A DNA stretch of 58,497 nt from Natrinema soli (GTDB lineage: Archaea; Halobacteriota; Halobacteria; Halobacteriales; Natrialbaceae): positions 22,693 through 81,189 of the forward strand of contig NZ_JAQIVI010000297.1 of NCBI RefSeq assembly GCF_028618695.1, given 5' to 3'. The number at the start of each line of letters is the position of its first letter. The first letter of the stretch is position 1. Below, one piece after another: positions 27,021 to 36,581 of the stretch. Made by a program: the position numbers and the translations under genes. The notes below the pieces were generated by a model. That model saw only the letters and a list, made by a program, of their open reading frames with translations. It was not told the origin of the DNA and ran no database searches.

Positions 27021-27422
27021 TCATTCGTCGAGTTGGTGGGGATTCAGGCCTGGATCGTCGACGGCCGGTGCGCCGAATGCGAGGACGATGCCCGTTTCGT
27101 CGCCGACGTTCCGATGGCCGTGGCCGACCATCGGTTCCGCTGCCCACCACGTTCCGTGCTCGGCCTCTACCGTCTCGGTCTCGCCGGACCGGCCGAGTTT
27201 CAAACTGAACGTGCCCTCCAGAATGTAGAACACCTCTTCCTGTTCGCTGTGTGCGTGGTAGCCGATCTCGTCACCCGGTTCGATGTACCATACTTTCGCC
27301 CGCACGTTCTCGAGGCCCAGGGCCTCGTTGATCGAACGCATATCGTGATCCGGCGGCATGTCGTCGTTCTCAGACAGGTCGACGCGCGGTACGTCGTCCT
27401 CGTGGACGCACTCGTATTCCAT
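27021..27422 (-). CDS. Cupin-domain protein
   Basis: A 133-residue single-domain cupin. Motif 1 is 'YIEPGDEIGYHAHSEQEEVF', and motif 2 lies near 'WAAEPMVGHGHRNVGDETG'; together they can bind a metal through His and Glu. The start at 27422 is chosen because the 42 upstream codons look non-coding. Proteins of this size may be isomerases, dioxygenase-like enzymes or small-molecule sensors; nothing here decides. It sits 250 bp upstream of the BtrH_N gene on the same strand. Confidence 0.85.
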   Translation of the reverse strand: MEYECVHEDDVPRVDLSENDDMPPDHDMRSINEALGLENVRAKVWYIEPGDEIGYHAHSEQEEVFYILEGTFSLKLGRSGETETVEAEHGTWWAAEPMVGHGHRNVGDETGIVLAFGAPAVDDPGLNPHQLDE

Positions 27423-27674
27423 GTAACACGATACTACGAACCGACAGATAAAGCTAGTGTACCAGACACCGCCATCTGCCGTGAACAGCGGGACGTATCG
27501 GTCAACACCCGCTCTGACGACGATGCCGTGGCAGGCGTGAGACACCATTCGCGTTCACTGTCCCGACCGCAGGCCAAATCGAGGAGACAGAGACGATGCG
27601 CCCCACACCGGTCGCGCCTTCATCCGCCGAAGAACAGATGACCGTATTCGATACCACTATCATCGTTCCGAGTC

Positions 27675-28652
27675 GTGTACGGACACGTGCACGTCTTGAC
27701 GTTCGGAAATCACGAGTTCGAGGGACAGAATAACGCCTACTTGCTGTCCGACACAGAAACGGTCACGCTCGTCGACACCGGAATCGCGACACCACGAATC
27801 CGCGAGCAATTCGCAACCGAACTTCACGAGCGCGGCCTCGGCTTCGCGGACATCGATCAGATCGTGTTGACTCACTGGCACCCCGACCACACCGGGCTCG
27901 CCGGAGACATCCAGGCCCAGAGCGGAGCGACCGTGTACGTTCACGAGGCGGATGCGCCACTCGTCCGGCGGGACGCAGATGCTCTCGACGAACTCCACGG
28001 CCGCCAGCGTGTGTACTTCGACGAGTGGGGGATTCCACCGGCTGCGCAGGACGAACTCCGATCGGCGCTCGCGGATGACCACCTCGTTGGCCAGCCACCG
28101 ACCGTCCAGTCCATCGCCGAGGGAGTGACGATCGACGTTGGTGAGAGGGACCTTCGCGTGCTCCATGCGCCAGGGCACGCAGCCGGCCTCTGTTGTTTCA
28201 CGTTTGACGGTGCCGCCGGGCGCGAGGCGTTCGTCGGTGACGCCATCCTCCCGAAGTACACCCCGAACGTCGGCGGGGCGGACGTCCGCGTCGACGCACC
28301 GCTCGCGACGTATCTCGATACGCTCGAGCGACTTGCGAATCAGGAGCTCGCGCGGGTCTGGCCGGGCCACCGCGACGTGATTGAGAACCCTACTGGCCGC
28401 GCTCGGGAGATCATCGCCCATCACCGCGAGCGTGCGAGCCGGATTCTCGACATCCTCCGCAAGGCGGGACCCGCCGACGCCTGGACGGTGAGCGCCCACC
28501 TGTTCGGTGAGCTGGAGGGGATCCACATCCTGCACGGGCCCGGTGAAGCGTACGCGCACCTTGACCACCTCGATCGTCACGGGCTCGTCGAGCGCACAGA
28601 AGACGGCTACCGCGTGCGTCCTGAGCGCCCCGCGCTCGAGACAATCATGTAG
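27675..28652 (+). CDS. MBL-fold metallo-hydrolase with C-terminal winged helix (copy 1)
   Basis: 325 residues. The zinc motif 'LTHWHPDHTGLAG' sits near residue 58; 'VLHAPGHAAGLCCF', 'FVGDAILPKYTPNVGG' and 'VWPGHRDVI' supply the other metal ligands. The C-terminal ~80 residues ('ILRKAGPADAWTVSAHLFGEL', 'AYAHLDHLDRHGLVERTEDGY') form a winged-helix domain, an arrangement seen in LACTB2-like hydrolases. The start is GTG; alignment with its paralogue at 31761 would also allow the second GTG at 27687. The two copies share the same architecture and are 3 kb apart. Likely a thioester or phosphodiester hydrolase; substrate unknown. Confidence 0.88.
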   Translation: MYGHVHVLTFGNHEFEGQNNAYLLSDTETVTLVDTGIATPRIREQFATELHERGLGFADIDQIVLTHWHPDHTGLAGDIQAQSGATVYVHEADAPLVRRDADALDELHGRQRVYFDEWGIPPAAQDELRSALADDHLVGQPPTVQSIAEGVTIDVGERDLRVLHAPGHAAGLCCFTFDGAAGREAFVGDAILPKYTPNVGGADVRVDAPLATYLDTLERLANQELARVWPGHRDVIENPTGRAREIIAHHRERASRILDILRKAGPADAWTVSAHLFGELEGIHILHGPGEAYAHLDHLDRHGLVERTEDGYRVRPERPALETIM

Positions 28653-28777
28653 CCGTTGGCAGCCGCAGGGGGACCTGTCCGCAGATCGAGTAGAGCAGTA
28701 AATCGGTGTCCTTCGAAGAACCACGCTATTAATGACCCCTCTGATCGATAGTACCTACAGGGAACGCAGAGGAATCC

Positions 28778-29131
28778 ATGCATCGAACGTTGTTGAAATC
28801 GAAGATTCATCGGGCGCGGGTGACCGCGACGGACAAAGCATACGAGGGGAGTATCACCGTCGATACTGAACTGCTGGCGGCTGCTGATATCGTCCCTCAC
28901 GAGCGCGTGCAGGTCGTGAACGTGACGACTGGTGGCCGGTTCGAGACGTACGCGATTGCCGGGGATGATGGTGAGGTCTGTCTGAACGGAGCCGCCGCCC
29001 GGCTCGCCGAGCCGGGCGACATCGTTATCATCATGTCGTATGCAAGGTATGCCGAAGACGAGCGTCACGAGCCGTCGATCGTCTTTGTTGACGAGATGAA
29101 CACAATCACCGAGCAGACAAACGGCGACTGA
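28778..29131 (+). CDS. panD: Aspartate 1-decarboxylase, pyruvoyl type
   Basis: A 117-residue protein that aligns over nearly its whole length with bacterial PanD (about 126 in E. coli). The self-cleavage site 'YEGS' places Gly24-Ser25 exactly as in E. coli; Ser25 becomes the pyruvoyl cofactor. Lys9 and His11 ('SKIH'), the 'TYAI' tyrosine and Asn in 'NGAAA' are all kept. It makes beta-alanine from aspartate for pantothenate and CoA. Most archaea instead use a PLP-dependent decarboxylase of the MfnA group, so this looks like a gene of bacterial origin. It could serve the high CoA demand of the acyl-CoA island, which is inference. Confidence 0.92.
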   Translation: MHRTLLKSKIHRARVTATDKAYEGSITVDTELLAAADIVPHERVQVVNVTTGGRFETYAIAGDDGEVCLNGAAARLAEPGDIVIIMSYARYAEDERHEPSIVFVDEMNTITEQTNGD

Positions 29132-29794
29132 ACTACGACGTATCATTGGATAGTCTCCGAGTTATGATTCATCTGCATGAGGGACCGCAGATCCGCACCG
29201 TTACGGGGGAGGCGAACTCTCAAGAGTTCTCACTCGCTATCGCCACGTATCGAGTTTGCAGGGCGACCAGTTCACCATCGGGTTCACCACCACGAAGTTG
29301 GACGATGACCGGTGATGACGAGGTGCTGATACTGTCTCGGATGGTGAACAGGTTCCATCGGGCAACGACCGAACCTGCGCTCCTCGCCACGTAGGCGATG
29401 CCACCAGCACCGCATAGCTTTGTTGGCCACGGTCTTTCAGTCCAAACAGTCATCAGAGGAACACTTTCGTTTATCAGTTAGAGAGCACGCGATTGCAGCA
29501 TCATCGGCGTACATGACGAAAACGAGGAGGGACCCGGCAGAGCGATCAATGCGGAGCTACGAGTTGATGGCGCAGCACCATGGCAAGGATCCAATCGAAA
29601 ACCCGCTGATCATCAGCGGAGAGTATTGTATTGGTGGATCACCTCTGTGCTAAACGACAGCGATCGATAAGGAGATAAACGTTCCTGTGACGGTAAGAGC
29701 GACACCAACCTGAAGGGGACCGGGCAAAGTAGCCGTCGACCGTGTCTGCTTTCCCCGTCTCTCGTGGTAACCGCAGTCGTATTCATACTGCGCC
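29132..29794. other. Gap without recognisable gene
   Basis: About 660 bp between panD and the damaged HTH gene. Short frames exist (for example a 46-residue plus-strand frame from the ATG at 29513) but none resembles a known family. No clear repeat was seen. Confidence 0.4.
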
Positions 29795-30124
29795 TCAGTC
29801 CGTATCGTACGACTGGATATACTCGAGCAGGTCTTCCACCTGGTCGTGCTACCAGTACCGCAACTCTGTTGACCGCACATCGTACTCCACGATGCCTACC
29901 TCCGTGAGCATCGGCAGATGAATATGGTGAATCGCCATCTCCACCTGATCACGGCCTGGCTGTTCCCCTATCCGCTGCGCCTCCTGCTTCATGAGATGCG
30001 CGGCGACCTCGTCAACGGTCGCCGTACGCTCCGGGGCATTACTCAGAAACCGTAAGAGAACATGGCGATGATGATGCGCAAGCACCTCGAAAACGGCATC
30101 CACCGAGAGGGAAATCCCCAGCAT
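29795..30124 (-). pseudogene. Haloarchaeal HTH protein (DUF7344-like) with premature stop
   Basis: Reads 'SVDAVFEVLAHHHRHVLLRF' and 'VDEVAAHLMKQEAQR', a winged-helix typical of short haloarchaeal regulators, then 'LPMLTEVGIVEYDVRSTELRYW'. At 29849-29851 an in-frame TAG interrupts it, and the same frame continues 'HDQVEDLLEYIQSYDTD' to a natural stop at 29795. That tail is the usual end of this family, so a CAG-to-TAG change is likely. The truncated 91-residue form still contains the whole DNA-binding domain and may function. Confidence 0.7.
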
Positions 30125-30213
30125 ATCTGATTGTGACCCTATCCTACTGATTGATTCGTCACTGTCACGATTAGAGTCAGATGCAATAATACCTTCACCA
30201 TCGATAATGTGGT

Positions 30214-31269
30214 ACTATAGTAACCGTTAGAACTTTCTACTCAAAGATTGTTGCTAAGTGTAGTGGATCATCTCGACGAGATCTCTGTCGAGGAATTGCA
30301 AGTTGCCCTCGACAATGTGGAGGGAAAGAAGCCGGCACAACGACTTTTAGCGGCAATAGCGTACAAAAACGGCGTTACACAGACCGAACTGGCCGAGTGG
30401 TACGACGTTCAGCGACGCACAATCTATAGCTGGCTCACGCGACTCGACACCGACGAGTCGCTTGAACAGGCTGTCACTGATGCTCACCGATCTGGGAGAA
30501 AGCGAAAGCTCTCGGAAAAAGAGCAACAAGAATTCGAAGAAGCTGTCCACGACTCACCGAAAGAAGTTGGGGTTGACGCGCCGGCGTGGACGCCGGCGCT
30601 CGTCCAGCAGTATCTCGACGAGACCTACGATGTCGAGTACTCAATCCCGAGTTGCCGGCGGTTGCTGAAAGAGGTGGGATTGAGTTATCAAAAACCACGC
30701 CGCACAGCCGCTGAAGCTGAGGCTGACGAACAAGAGACGTTCCACGAAGAACTGAAAAAAAGCGGCGGGAGATGGACGCCACAGTAGTCTGTATCGATCA
30801 AACCAAGAAATCCGTGCAAGTTGAGCCGCGTGGTTTCCGCGCGGCACGCGGCCGGCCGTCGAATTGTCCGGGCAACGTGACTGGACGTGTCTCTTGGGCG
30901 CGATCACCGAGGACGGTGATCGCTTTTTCTCTCGATTCGAAGAGTACGTAACCGCCGCACATGCGAAACATTTCATTCTCGCATTATGTAACGAGTTCCA
31001 AGATAACTTGATCGTCGTGTTGGATGGAGCGCCGTATTTCCAGGCGTCAGCCGTCACGGACCTGGCGGCCCGTGACGACCTCGCCTTCGTCACGTTATCA
31101 GCGTATTCACCGGAACTCAATCCAGTCGAAGAGTGCTGGAGACAGCTGCAATCAGCTCTTAGCAACCGGTTCTTTGACTCACTTTCTGAGCTCACAACAG
31201 CGATCGATACCGCTCTTGATCAACTCTCCATTCCCAAAGTGAGCAACTATTTCTAACTCCTACTATAGT
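30214..31269 (+). mobile_element. Decayed IS630-family element
   Basis: Terminal inverted repeats were identified at 30214-30232 (ACTATAGTAACCGTTAGAA) and 31251-31269 (reverse complement ACTATAGTAGGAGTTAGAA), 16 of 19 bases matching. They bracket a transposase gene of the right family. The expected TA target duplication is not evident. Confidence 0.8.
30263..31256 (+). pseudogene. IS630-family transposase, two frameshifts
   Basis: The first part has an HTH ('GVTQTELAEWYDVQRRTIYSW') and 'SIPSCRRLLKEVGLSYQKPR'. At a run of seven A residues (about 30756-30762) the reading must slip by -1 to continue 'RREMDATVVCIDQTKKSV', where the catalytic Asp lies. IS630 elements are known to use programmed frameshifting at such places. 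A second shift near 30820-30830 is needed to reach 'WFPRGTRPAVELSGQRDW', 'LIVVLDGAPYFQ' and 'LSAYSPELNPVEECWRQL' (second Asp and final Glu). The second lesion is not at a slippery site and probably kills the gene. Confidence 0.8.
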
Positions 31270-31371
31270 CCATGAAGGTTCACCCTGAGGTAGCACCGGA
31301 GGGGCACTCCTACCCTCTTGCTTCAGCGGAAACGCGACGTAGCACCGGGAAACCCTACTAGTTACCTCTCC

Positions 31372-31545
31372 TCGAGGATCGCTTCCAGTTCCACGACTCC
31401 CTGCGTGACCGCACGAGGTCGCGCTCCAACACCCGCTTTTCCTCGAGAAACGTGTCGATGACGTCCACCGCTGCAGCCGGTCCACACGCTCTTCTAAGGC
31501 CGCCCACTGATCACCGGTTCGCGACACTCGATCAAACTCATTCTA
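31372..31545 (-). pseudogene. Remnant of a small coiled-coil protein
   Basis: Joining three frames on the minus strand gives 'EFDRVSRTGDQWAALEERVD', 'VDVIDTFLEEKRVLERDLV' and 'VELEAILEER' then TAA. The pattern is a helical, Glu/Arg-rich protein broken by two frameshifts and an upstream stop. I do not recognise the family. The rest of 31.27-31.76 kb shows no gene. Confidence 0.4.
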
Positions 31546-31760
31546 CTGTTCACAGGCGGTACGAGGCGGAGGCCCTGACCCTTGAGGACGGGTAGGAAGC
31601 CGGCACTCGATGAAACTAGCCACGCTCGATAGCAAGGCCGACTCCTCACACGTAAATTCTTACCAGTGTGGATCGTTGCAGACTCGTCTCGACCCAGATT
31701 CGTTCAGTTCCGGGCTCGCATGGTAACGTTCACATCGACCAAGCAACAACCTCACAGCAA

Positions 31761-32771
31761 ATGGAGCGAATTTCCTTAGAGAACGACGACCTCGAAGGCG
31801 CCAACAACGTCTACTTGTTCGATACTGCTACTGCGACAGTGCTTATCGATACGGGAGAACAGTCTCGGGAGCAGGACCTCCGGGCTGCCCTCGAGAACCA
31901 CGGAGTAACGTTCGCCGACGTCGACGAAGTATTCCTTACGCATTGGCATCCCGATCACTCGGGCCTCGCGGGATTGATCCAGGAAACGAGTAGAGCCACG
32001 GTACGTATCCACGAACTCGATGCACCGTTGGTCAAGGGCGACGCGGAAGCGTGGACGTCGTTCGCGAGTATGCAAGAGTCACGACTAGAATCGTGGGGAG
32101 TACCAGCAGCGAAACGCCAACAGTTGTTTGCACATCGGGAACGAGCGGCCGTCGCCGAGTACCCCTCGCTTTCGTCGGTGACGACGTTCGGAGACGGTGA
32201 GACATTCACCATCGGCGATCAGGTTCTTCACGTCCGCCATACACCGGGCCATACTTCCGGATCTGTCTGCTTTGCGCTTGAGAGGAACACGACTGACGCC
32301 ACGGGGAGACAGGAAATTATCACTGGTGACACACTTTTGCCGAACTACACACCAAATGTCGGCGGGACTGACGCCCGATTAGACCAACCGCTCAATCGGT
32401 ACCTCTCGTCCCTCCGTCTCCTCAACACAGCCGACTACGAATGCGGGTGGCCAGGACATCAGACACCGATCGCACAGCCATCGAATCGTGCACGCGAGAT
32501 CATCGCACACCATGAACAGCGTGCGGGTCGAGTCCTGTCGATTCTGGGCCGTATCGGGCCTGCTGATGTCTGGACAGTCTGCACCGAACTCTTCGGCGAA
32601 CTCGACGAGTTCCACATCCTCGTTGGCGCAGGTGAAGCGTACGCCCACCTCGAACACCTCCAGCAACAGGGGGACGTCAAGTGCGTCGATGGCACGTACC
32701 GTGTCATGGACGAGGTTCGAGCTGAGCTCGACAGCGACGTCGATACGTGGCCACTCGCGATCAGAGATTAG
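31761..32771 (+). CDS. MBL-fold metallo-hydrolase with C-terminal winged helix (copy 2)
   Basis: 336 residues, paralogous to the protein at 27675. Zinc motif 'LTHWHPDHSGLAG', then 'VRHTPGHTSGSVCF', 'ITGDTLLPNYTPNVGGTDA' and 'GWPGHQTPI'. The C-terminal domain 'ILGRIGPADVWTVCTELFGEL' and 'AYAHLEHLQQQGDVK' is a winged helix. The ATG at 31761 gives an N terminus that lines up with the paralogue; the 31 upstream codons are dropped. The two genes are separated by panD, a damaged HTH gene and an IS630, so the duplication is older than the insertion. Confidence 0.88.
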   Translation: MERISLENDDLEGANNVYLFDTATATVLIDTGEQSREQDLRAALENHGVTFADVDEVFLTHWHPDHSGLAGLIQETSRATVRIHELDAPLVKGDAEAWTSFASMQESRLESWGVPAAKRQQLFAHRERAAVAEYPSLSSVTTFGDGETFTIGDQVLHVRHTPGHTSGSVCFALERNTTDATGRQEIITGDTLLPNYTPNVGGTDARLDQPLNRYLSSLRLLNTADYECGWPGHQTPIAQPSNRAREIIAHHEQRAGRVLSILGRIGPADVWTVCTELFGELDEFHILVGAGEAYAHLEHLQQQGDVKCVDGTYRVMDEVRAELDSDVDTWPLAIRD

Positions 32772-32921
32772 ACAGAGAAGTAGGAGAGTTCATACACACG
32801 ACATACACAACCGATATTGGTGTTGGCCACCTTATATGATGTGCTGGACTCATGTATCATGCTTTGCTGGGCATGATCCGCCAGTACTCGCGATTCTGAG
32901 ATTCCAATGTAAACTACCCCA

Positions 32922-32966
32922 CCCTACTCGCTCACGGCTTCGCCGTTCGCTTCGTTGAGGGTAGGG
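32922..32966 (-). repeat. Structured right end of the tnpB element
   Basis: CCCTAC (32922-32927) pairs with GTAGGG (32961-32966), and an inner hairpin ACGGC-TTC-GCCGT lies at 32934-32946. It overlaps the last codons of tnpB on the minus strand. This is the place where TnpB guide RNAs and the transposon right end are normally found. Similar folds occur at 34203, 44354 and 45778. Confidence 0.6.
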
Positions 32967-34114
32967 CTTTCGCGTGGACTCCCGCTCTGGCCGGAATTCC
33001 CGGCAGGAGCTTCATATCCTCCGCTCGCGTTCAACATCCCGCGATTCAAGCGCACGCCTACGGGTGCGCCTCTGCCATCCCCAGTTTGGTTACGGCGGAG
33101 ATACCGCAGTCCGATGTTCTTGGCGGCATTGTAGTCGGCGTGGTTCTCGTAGCCACATTTCAGACACTCGAAGTCCTCGCCGTCGCGGTTGTCCGGGTGG
33201 GTGAACCCACAGTGTGAGCAACGGCGTGACGTATTCTCCGGGTCCACCTGCTCCACGTCGATGCCGTGGAGTTCGGCCTTGTATTCGACGTACTCGTACA
33301 ACCGCTCAAACGCCCACTTGTGCCCCCCACGATGCACCCGAGAGGCGATCGCGGATGCCGGTCAACGCCTCGAAGGCAATGACCGTACAACCGTTCTCGA
33401 CGGTTTCTTCGATGACGCCGTTCGCAATACGGTGAAGCATCATCTTGAACCGGCCCGTCTCTTTCCGACCCACCGACTGGAGCTCCAGAACGTGCCCGTC
33501 GAAATAACTGCGAGCTGGTTCACGCCGAGGTCAACGCCGAGGACTGTGCTGTGCCCAGTCGTTGCCTGTTCCGGCGTGTCGGACTCCATCTCCGCCTTTG
33601 TGCGGAGATGAAGGAACCACTCGCCGTCTCTGTGGTAGAGTTCTGCCCCCGTTACCTCGTAGTCGTCGTTGTCGAGATACCGGCTGTGAGGTGTGTCGCG
33701 GTCCTCGTCGGGCAGGACGTACTCGATTTCGATACGTCCATCGACGGTTGCCAGCGACACGGACTCGTCGTGGAAGGTCGCACACCGTTTGTCGTACACC
33801 ACTGTCGGCTTCGAGAAGTGTGGTTTGCCAGCGTACTCACCTTGCTTCCAGCGAGCGACGACGCCCTGTACGGCGTCGGCGGCCTTGTTGCGAGCGTTCT
33901 GCACGAGATTCGCGTGCAACCGCGTCTGTTCACGCACGTCGTCGTAGGTTTCTTCCTGCAACTGGGCCTTGCTCGTGGTCTTGTATTCACCCTGCCATGC
34001 GTGGTCTATGACGTAGTTAGCGGCCCACAGAAACTCATCGACTGTCTCTCGGAGAAGTGCGGCGTCTTCACTGCCCACGTCGAGTTTGACCGGGACAGTG
34101 CGCCGCACCTCCAT
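32924..34114 (-). pseudogene. tnpB: IS200/IS605-family TnpB, internal deletion and frameshift
   Basis: The N-terminal part starts '[17 protein letters not shown]' and runs to the RuvC-I motif '[11 protein letters not shown]'. After 'STGTFW' about 30 residues normally present are deleted and the frame changes to '[20 protein letters not shown]' and RuvC-II '[12 protein letters not shown]'. A run of six C at about 33323-33328 (G on the coding strand) causes a further +1 shift before '[12 protein letters not shown]'. The zinc finger 'CSHCGF...CLKCGY' and RuvC-III '[11 protein letters not shown]' remain. All catalytic acids survive, but the protein cannot be made. No tnpA is nearby. Confidence 0.85.
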
Positions 34115-34202
34115 ACGTCAGATGTATGGCTGGTAGTTTATTAATGTCGGGGAGAAAGGGCGACAACGGTCCGTGGTCTGTTGCGGAGTTGTCGGCTTCC
34201 TC

Positions 34203-34263
34203 TCCGGCCTACTCGCGTCGTCCTTCCGACCGGCGTCGGAAGTCCTCGCTCCTTGAGGCCGGA
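34203..34263. repeat. IS200/IS605-end-like stem-loop
   Basis: Outer stem TCCGGCC (34203-34209) with GGCCGGA (34257-34263); inner perfect hairpin TTCCGAC (34224-34230) with GTCGGAA (34235-34241). It shares the words CTACTCGC and CTCGCTCCTTGAGG with the fold at 44354-44430. It sits between the start of the broken tnpB and uspA and may be an old transposon end or a palindromic mini-element. Confidence 0.5.
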
Positions 34264-34366
34264 GGCTCCGCCTCGAAACCGCCGGCTTCGACACCTGGCA
34301 AGCCGAGCGGGATGCGATCGTGAACGAGGTATATGCCGTGAGCGGTGCACTACCGAAGTACTGACA

Positions 34367-34888
34367 ATGATTGATACTCACACCGACGACGATGGAGTGA
34401 GCGGAATGAATAACTCGGCGTATTCACGGATTTTGGTTCCGACGGATGGCAGCGAGCTGGCGCGCCGAGCGCTCGAGGAGGCACGCACAATTGCTGGGCT
34501 AACCGATGCGACGATTCACGTCATGTATGTTGTCGACGATGCGGCGATCGCCGAACCCGCAACCGATGCGAGTCTCAATGAGGTGAGTCTCGACGCCGAT
34601 GTCCACCGACTCTTCGATCGGTTCGAAGCGGTCGGCGAACACGCGATCGGGGACATCCGGGCGACGGCAGCCGAACGCGGCGTTGACATCGTCACGGCGG
34701 TCCGACGGGGGAACCCCGATGAGGAGATTCTCACATACGTCGACGAGCAGGATATCGACCTCATCGTGATGGGGACCCATGGGCGCCGTGGCGTCCAGCG
34801 GTATCTCCTCGGAAGTACGACGGAACGAGTCCTCCGGCGCGCAACAACGCCCGTCCTCGCAGTCCACGAGCAGAACGACGAAACATAA
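34367..34888 (+). CDS. Universal stress protein, UspA family
   Basis: 173 residues. 'YSRILVPTDGSELARRALEEA' is the typical first strand and helix; the C-terminal 'VMGTHGRRGVQRYLLGSTTERVLRRATTPVLAV' carries the G-2X-G-9X-G-S ATP-binding motif, so the protein probably binds ATP. The ATG at 34367 begins 'MIDTHTDDDG'; the ATG at 34406 is a possible shorter start close to the conserved domain. It stands alone, following a transposon-end-like stem-loop. Confidence 0.9.
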   Translation: MIDTHTDDDGVSGMNNSAYSRILVPTDGSELARRALEEARTIAGLTDATIHVMYVVDDAAIAEPATDASLNEVSLDADVHRLFDRFEAVGEHAIGDIRATAAERGVDIVTAVRRGNPDEEILTYVDEQDIDLIVMGTHGRRGVQRYLLGSTTERVLRRATTPVLAVHEQNDET

Positions 34889-34982
34889 CGGAATTGGGTA
34901 GCCGACATCTCCTGATACGAATGGGCGGAATCCCCGACTTTCACAGTACGCGGTGTGCCCGGAGGCCGTCTGTGACTCCCGT

Positions 34983-36287
34983 TCAGTATATGGGTGAACA
35001 AACGAGGACGGCACTACTGAGTGCGATCGTTGTCGTTGCCACCAAATTCACCCCATCGTTCGCGATCCATCGGCCTTCGACAGTGACCCCAAGAACACTA
35101 TCGAGAAGCATGCCGAGTGTCCCGATCGCGGTCAACAGCAATCCATCAGTTAGCACGAGGGGCGTGAAGACGAGCGTTGCACAGACGGCAATCGTCGCGG
35201 CACCGCTGATTCCGGCGAGTGTGCCCGGGATCGATACTGCTCCGTCGGTGCCCGAGTCCACGCGTTCACGCGAGGTGATGAGCCAGGCGTGCTCGTATCG
35301 TTCGCCGATTTCGCTGGCGACGGTATCGCTCGTCGCTGCCGCAATCCCGCCAACGAACGCGAAGACCAGTGCACGCGGATCGGCTCCCAGAACGGGGTCG
35401 GCAAGCGCATACAGCACCACGGCACCGGTCGAGGCACCCGCGTTTGCCAGGACGTTTCCAGCTGACCGTGGCTGATCCGATGGGTCTGAGAGATGTGGGA
35501 GTTGCGTTCGCGGGGGGTCGACGCGCGATAACAGACTACCGCTTCCGAAGAACGCGAGGAGGACGAACGCCCATTCAATACCGCCCAGAACAGTTGTCAC
35601 GACGAGACAGAGCCCGCCAGCGAGGGCGCCAGACACGGTCGCTACGTCGAGTCGGAGAGCGACCGCTCCGAACGTGATCGTGAGGCCCAGCGCAACGAGG
35701 ACGAGGACTGGCTGGAGTGGCCCGATACCGAGCTCAACCAGCCAGAGCGAGCCAGCAACGACGGGGAGGCTCAGCCACTCGTCGCCGGGGAGAAGAACAA
35801 CGTATGCGAGTGCCCCCACGAGTGTCCCGACCGTGGACAGAACCACGGGTTCAGCGATGGGTACTGGGAGCCCTCCTGTGAGACGATGATAGACCAGCTG
35901 GCCGAGGAGACTCGCCGTCCATGAGCCAGCACAGAAGCCAAGTACCGACCGTGTTGATTTCCTCGGCAGAACGGATACCGCCGTCGCCCCGAGTGTACCA
36001 CAGCCATACACGAGGAGTGCGGTGACGGGCAGATATAGGGGTCGGCCAACTAGTAGCGACAGGAGGCCAAGCACAGCCGCCACACCGATGACTGCAGCGG
36101 TCTGCTGGTCATCACGCCACGGCTGCCATGGGATGAATCGGGGAAGCCCTCGATTCGAGGTCAGTGACATCATCGAGAGGATGCCCACGAGTGTAAGCGG
36201 AATGGCTACAGCGCGCCCGATGGCAGAGATCGGAACGGAAACGATCGAGAGCAGTGCCACTCGTCTCGTGCTTGGATCGATACTCAT
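34983..36287 (-). CDS. DUF92 integral membrane protein
   Basis: 434 residues, with roughly ten hydrophobic segments. The C-terminal half matches DUF92: 'ANAGASTGAVVLYALADPVLG', 'FVGGIAAATSDTVASEIGERY' and 'VDSGTDGAVSIPGTLAGISGA'. DUF92 is related to the phytol/dolichol kinase superfamily of CTP-dependent prenol kinases; the 'ATSDTVASEIG' acidic patch is the suspected catalytic region. A prenol kinase role would fit a membrane isoprenoid context, but is inference. Single gene, low hydrophobic variation from family norm. Confidence 0.85.
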   Translation of the reverse strand: MSIDPSTRRVALLSIVSVPISAIGRAVAIPLTLVGILSMMSLTSNRGLPRFIPWQPWRDDQQTAAVIGVAAVLGLLSLLVGRPLYLPVTALLVYGCGTLGATAVSVLPRKSTRSVLGFCAGSWTASLLGQLVYHRLTGGLPVPIAEPVVLSTVGTLVGALAYVVLLPGDEWLSLPVVAGSLWLVELGIGPLQPVLVLVALGLTITFGAVALRLDVATVSGALAGGLCLVVTTVLGGIEWAFVLLAFFGSGSLLSRVDPPRTQLPHLSDPSDQPRSAGNVLANAGASTGAVVLYALADPVLGADPRALVFAFVGGIAAATSDTVASEIGERYEHAWLITSRERVDSGTDGAVSIPGTLAGISGAATIAVCATLVFTPLVLTDGLLLTAIGTLGMLLDSVLGVTVEGRWIANDGVNLVATTTIALSSAVLVCSPIY

Positions 36288-36403
36288 CGGATCACGGTGC
36301 TTGTGGGCATGGTTCGGGTATGAACCAGATCGGTTTAGTGATTGCTGCCGCCCACATTGCGCTTACGGTGACGTAGCCGGTGGGGCTGCATTGGGCACTG
36401 GGT

Positions 36404-36565
36404 TTATTCATCGAGATCGATCAACTCTGTGGGGGTACAGTACGGGCAGTCTGGGTCGCTGACATCCGCACGATACACGACTCGTTCGCCACACTTCGCA
36501 CATCGATAATGAATCACCGAACGTCGCGACGGCAGAAGGCGTTTGAGTCGCCCGAGGAGGCTCAT
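36404..36565 (-). CDS. Small zinc-ribbon protein (53 aa)
   Basis: A short gene with the sequence start 'MSLLGRLKRLLPSRRSVIHY', then 'CAKCGERVVYRADVSDPDC' and 'PYC', giving a C-x2-C ... C-x2-C zinc ribbon with a basic N terminus and an acidic tail. Such rubrerythrin-like small zinc fingers are common in haloarchaea. It begins 17 nt after the corrected end of the prephenate dehydratase pseudogene and may be in the same transcript. Too short to be obvious by length, but the motif and charge pattern support it. Confidence 0.7.
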   Translation of the reverse strand: MSLLGRLKRLLPSRRSVIHYRCAKCGERVVYRADVSDPDCPYCTPTELIDLDE

Positions 36566-36581
36566 GGTTCCCACCGGTGGG

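Noticed and set aside
32924..34114. TnpB as an active RNA-guided nuclease system.
   Set aside because: Catalytic acids are kept, but an internal deletion and a frameshift prevent a complete protein, and no tnpA is near.
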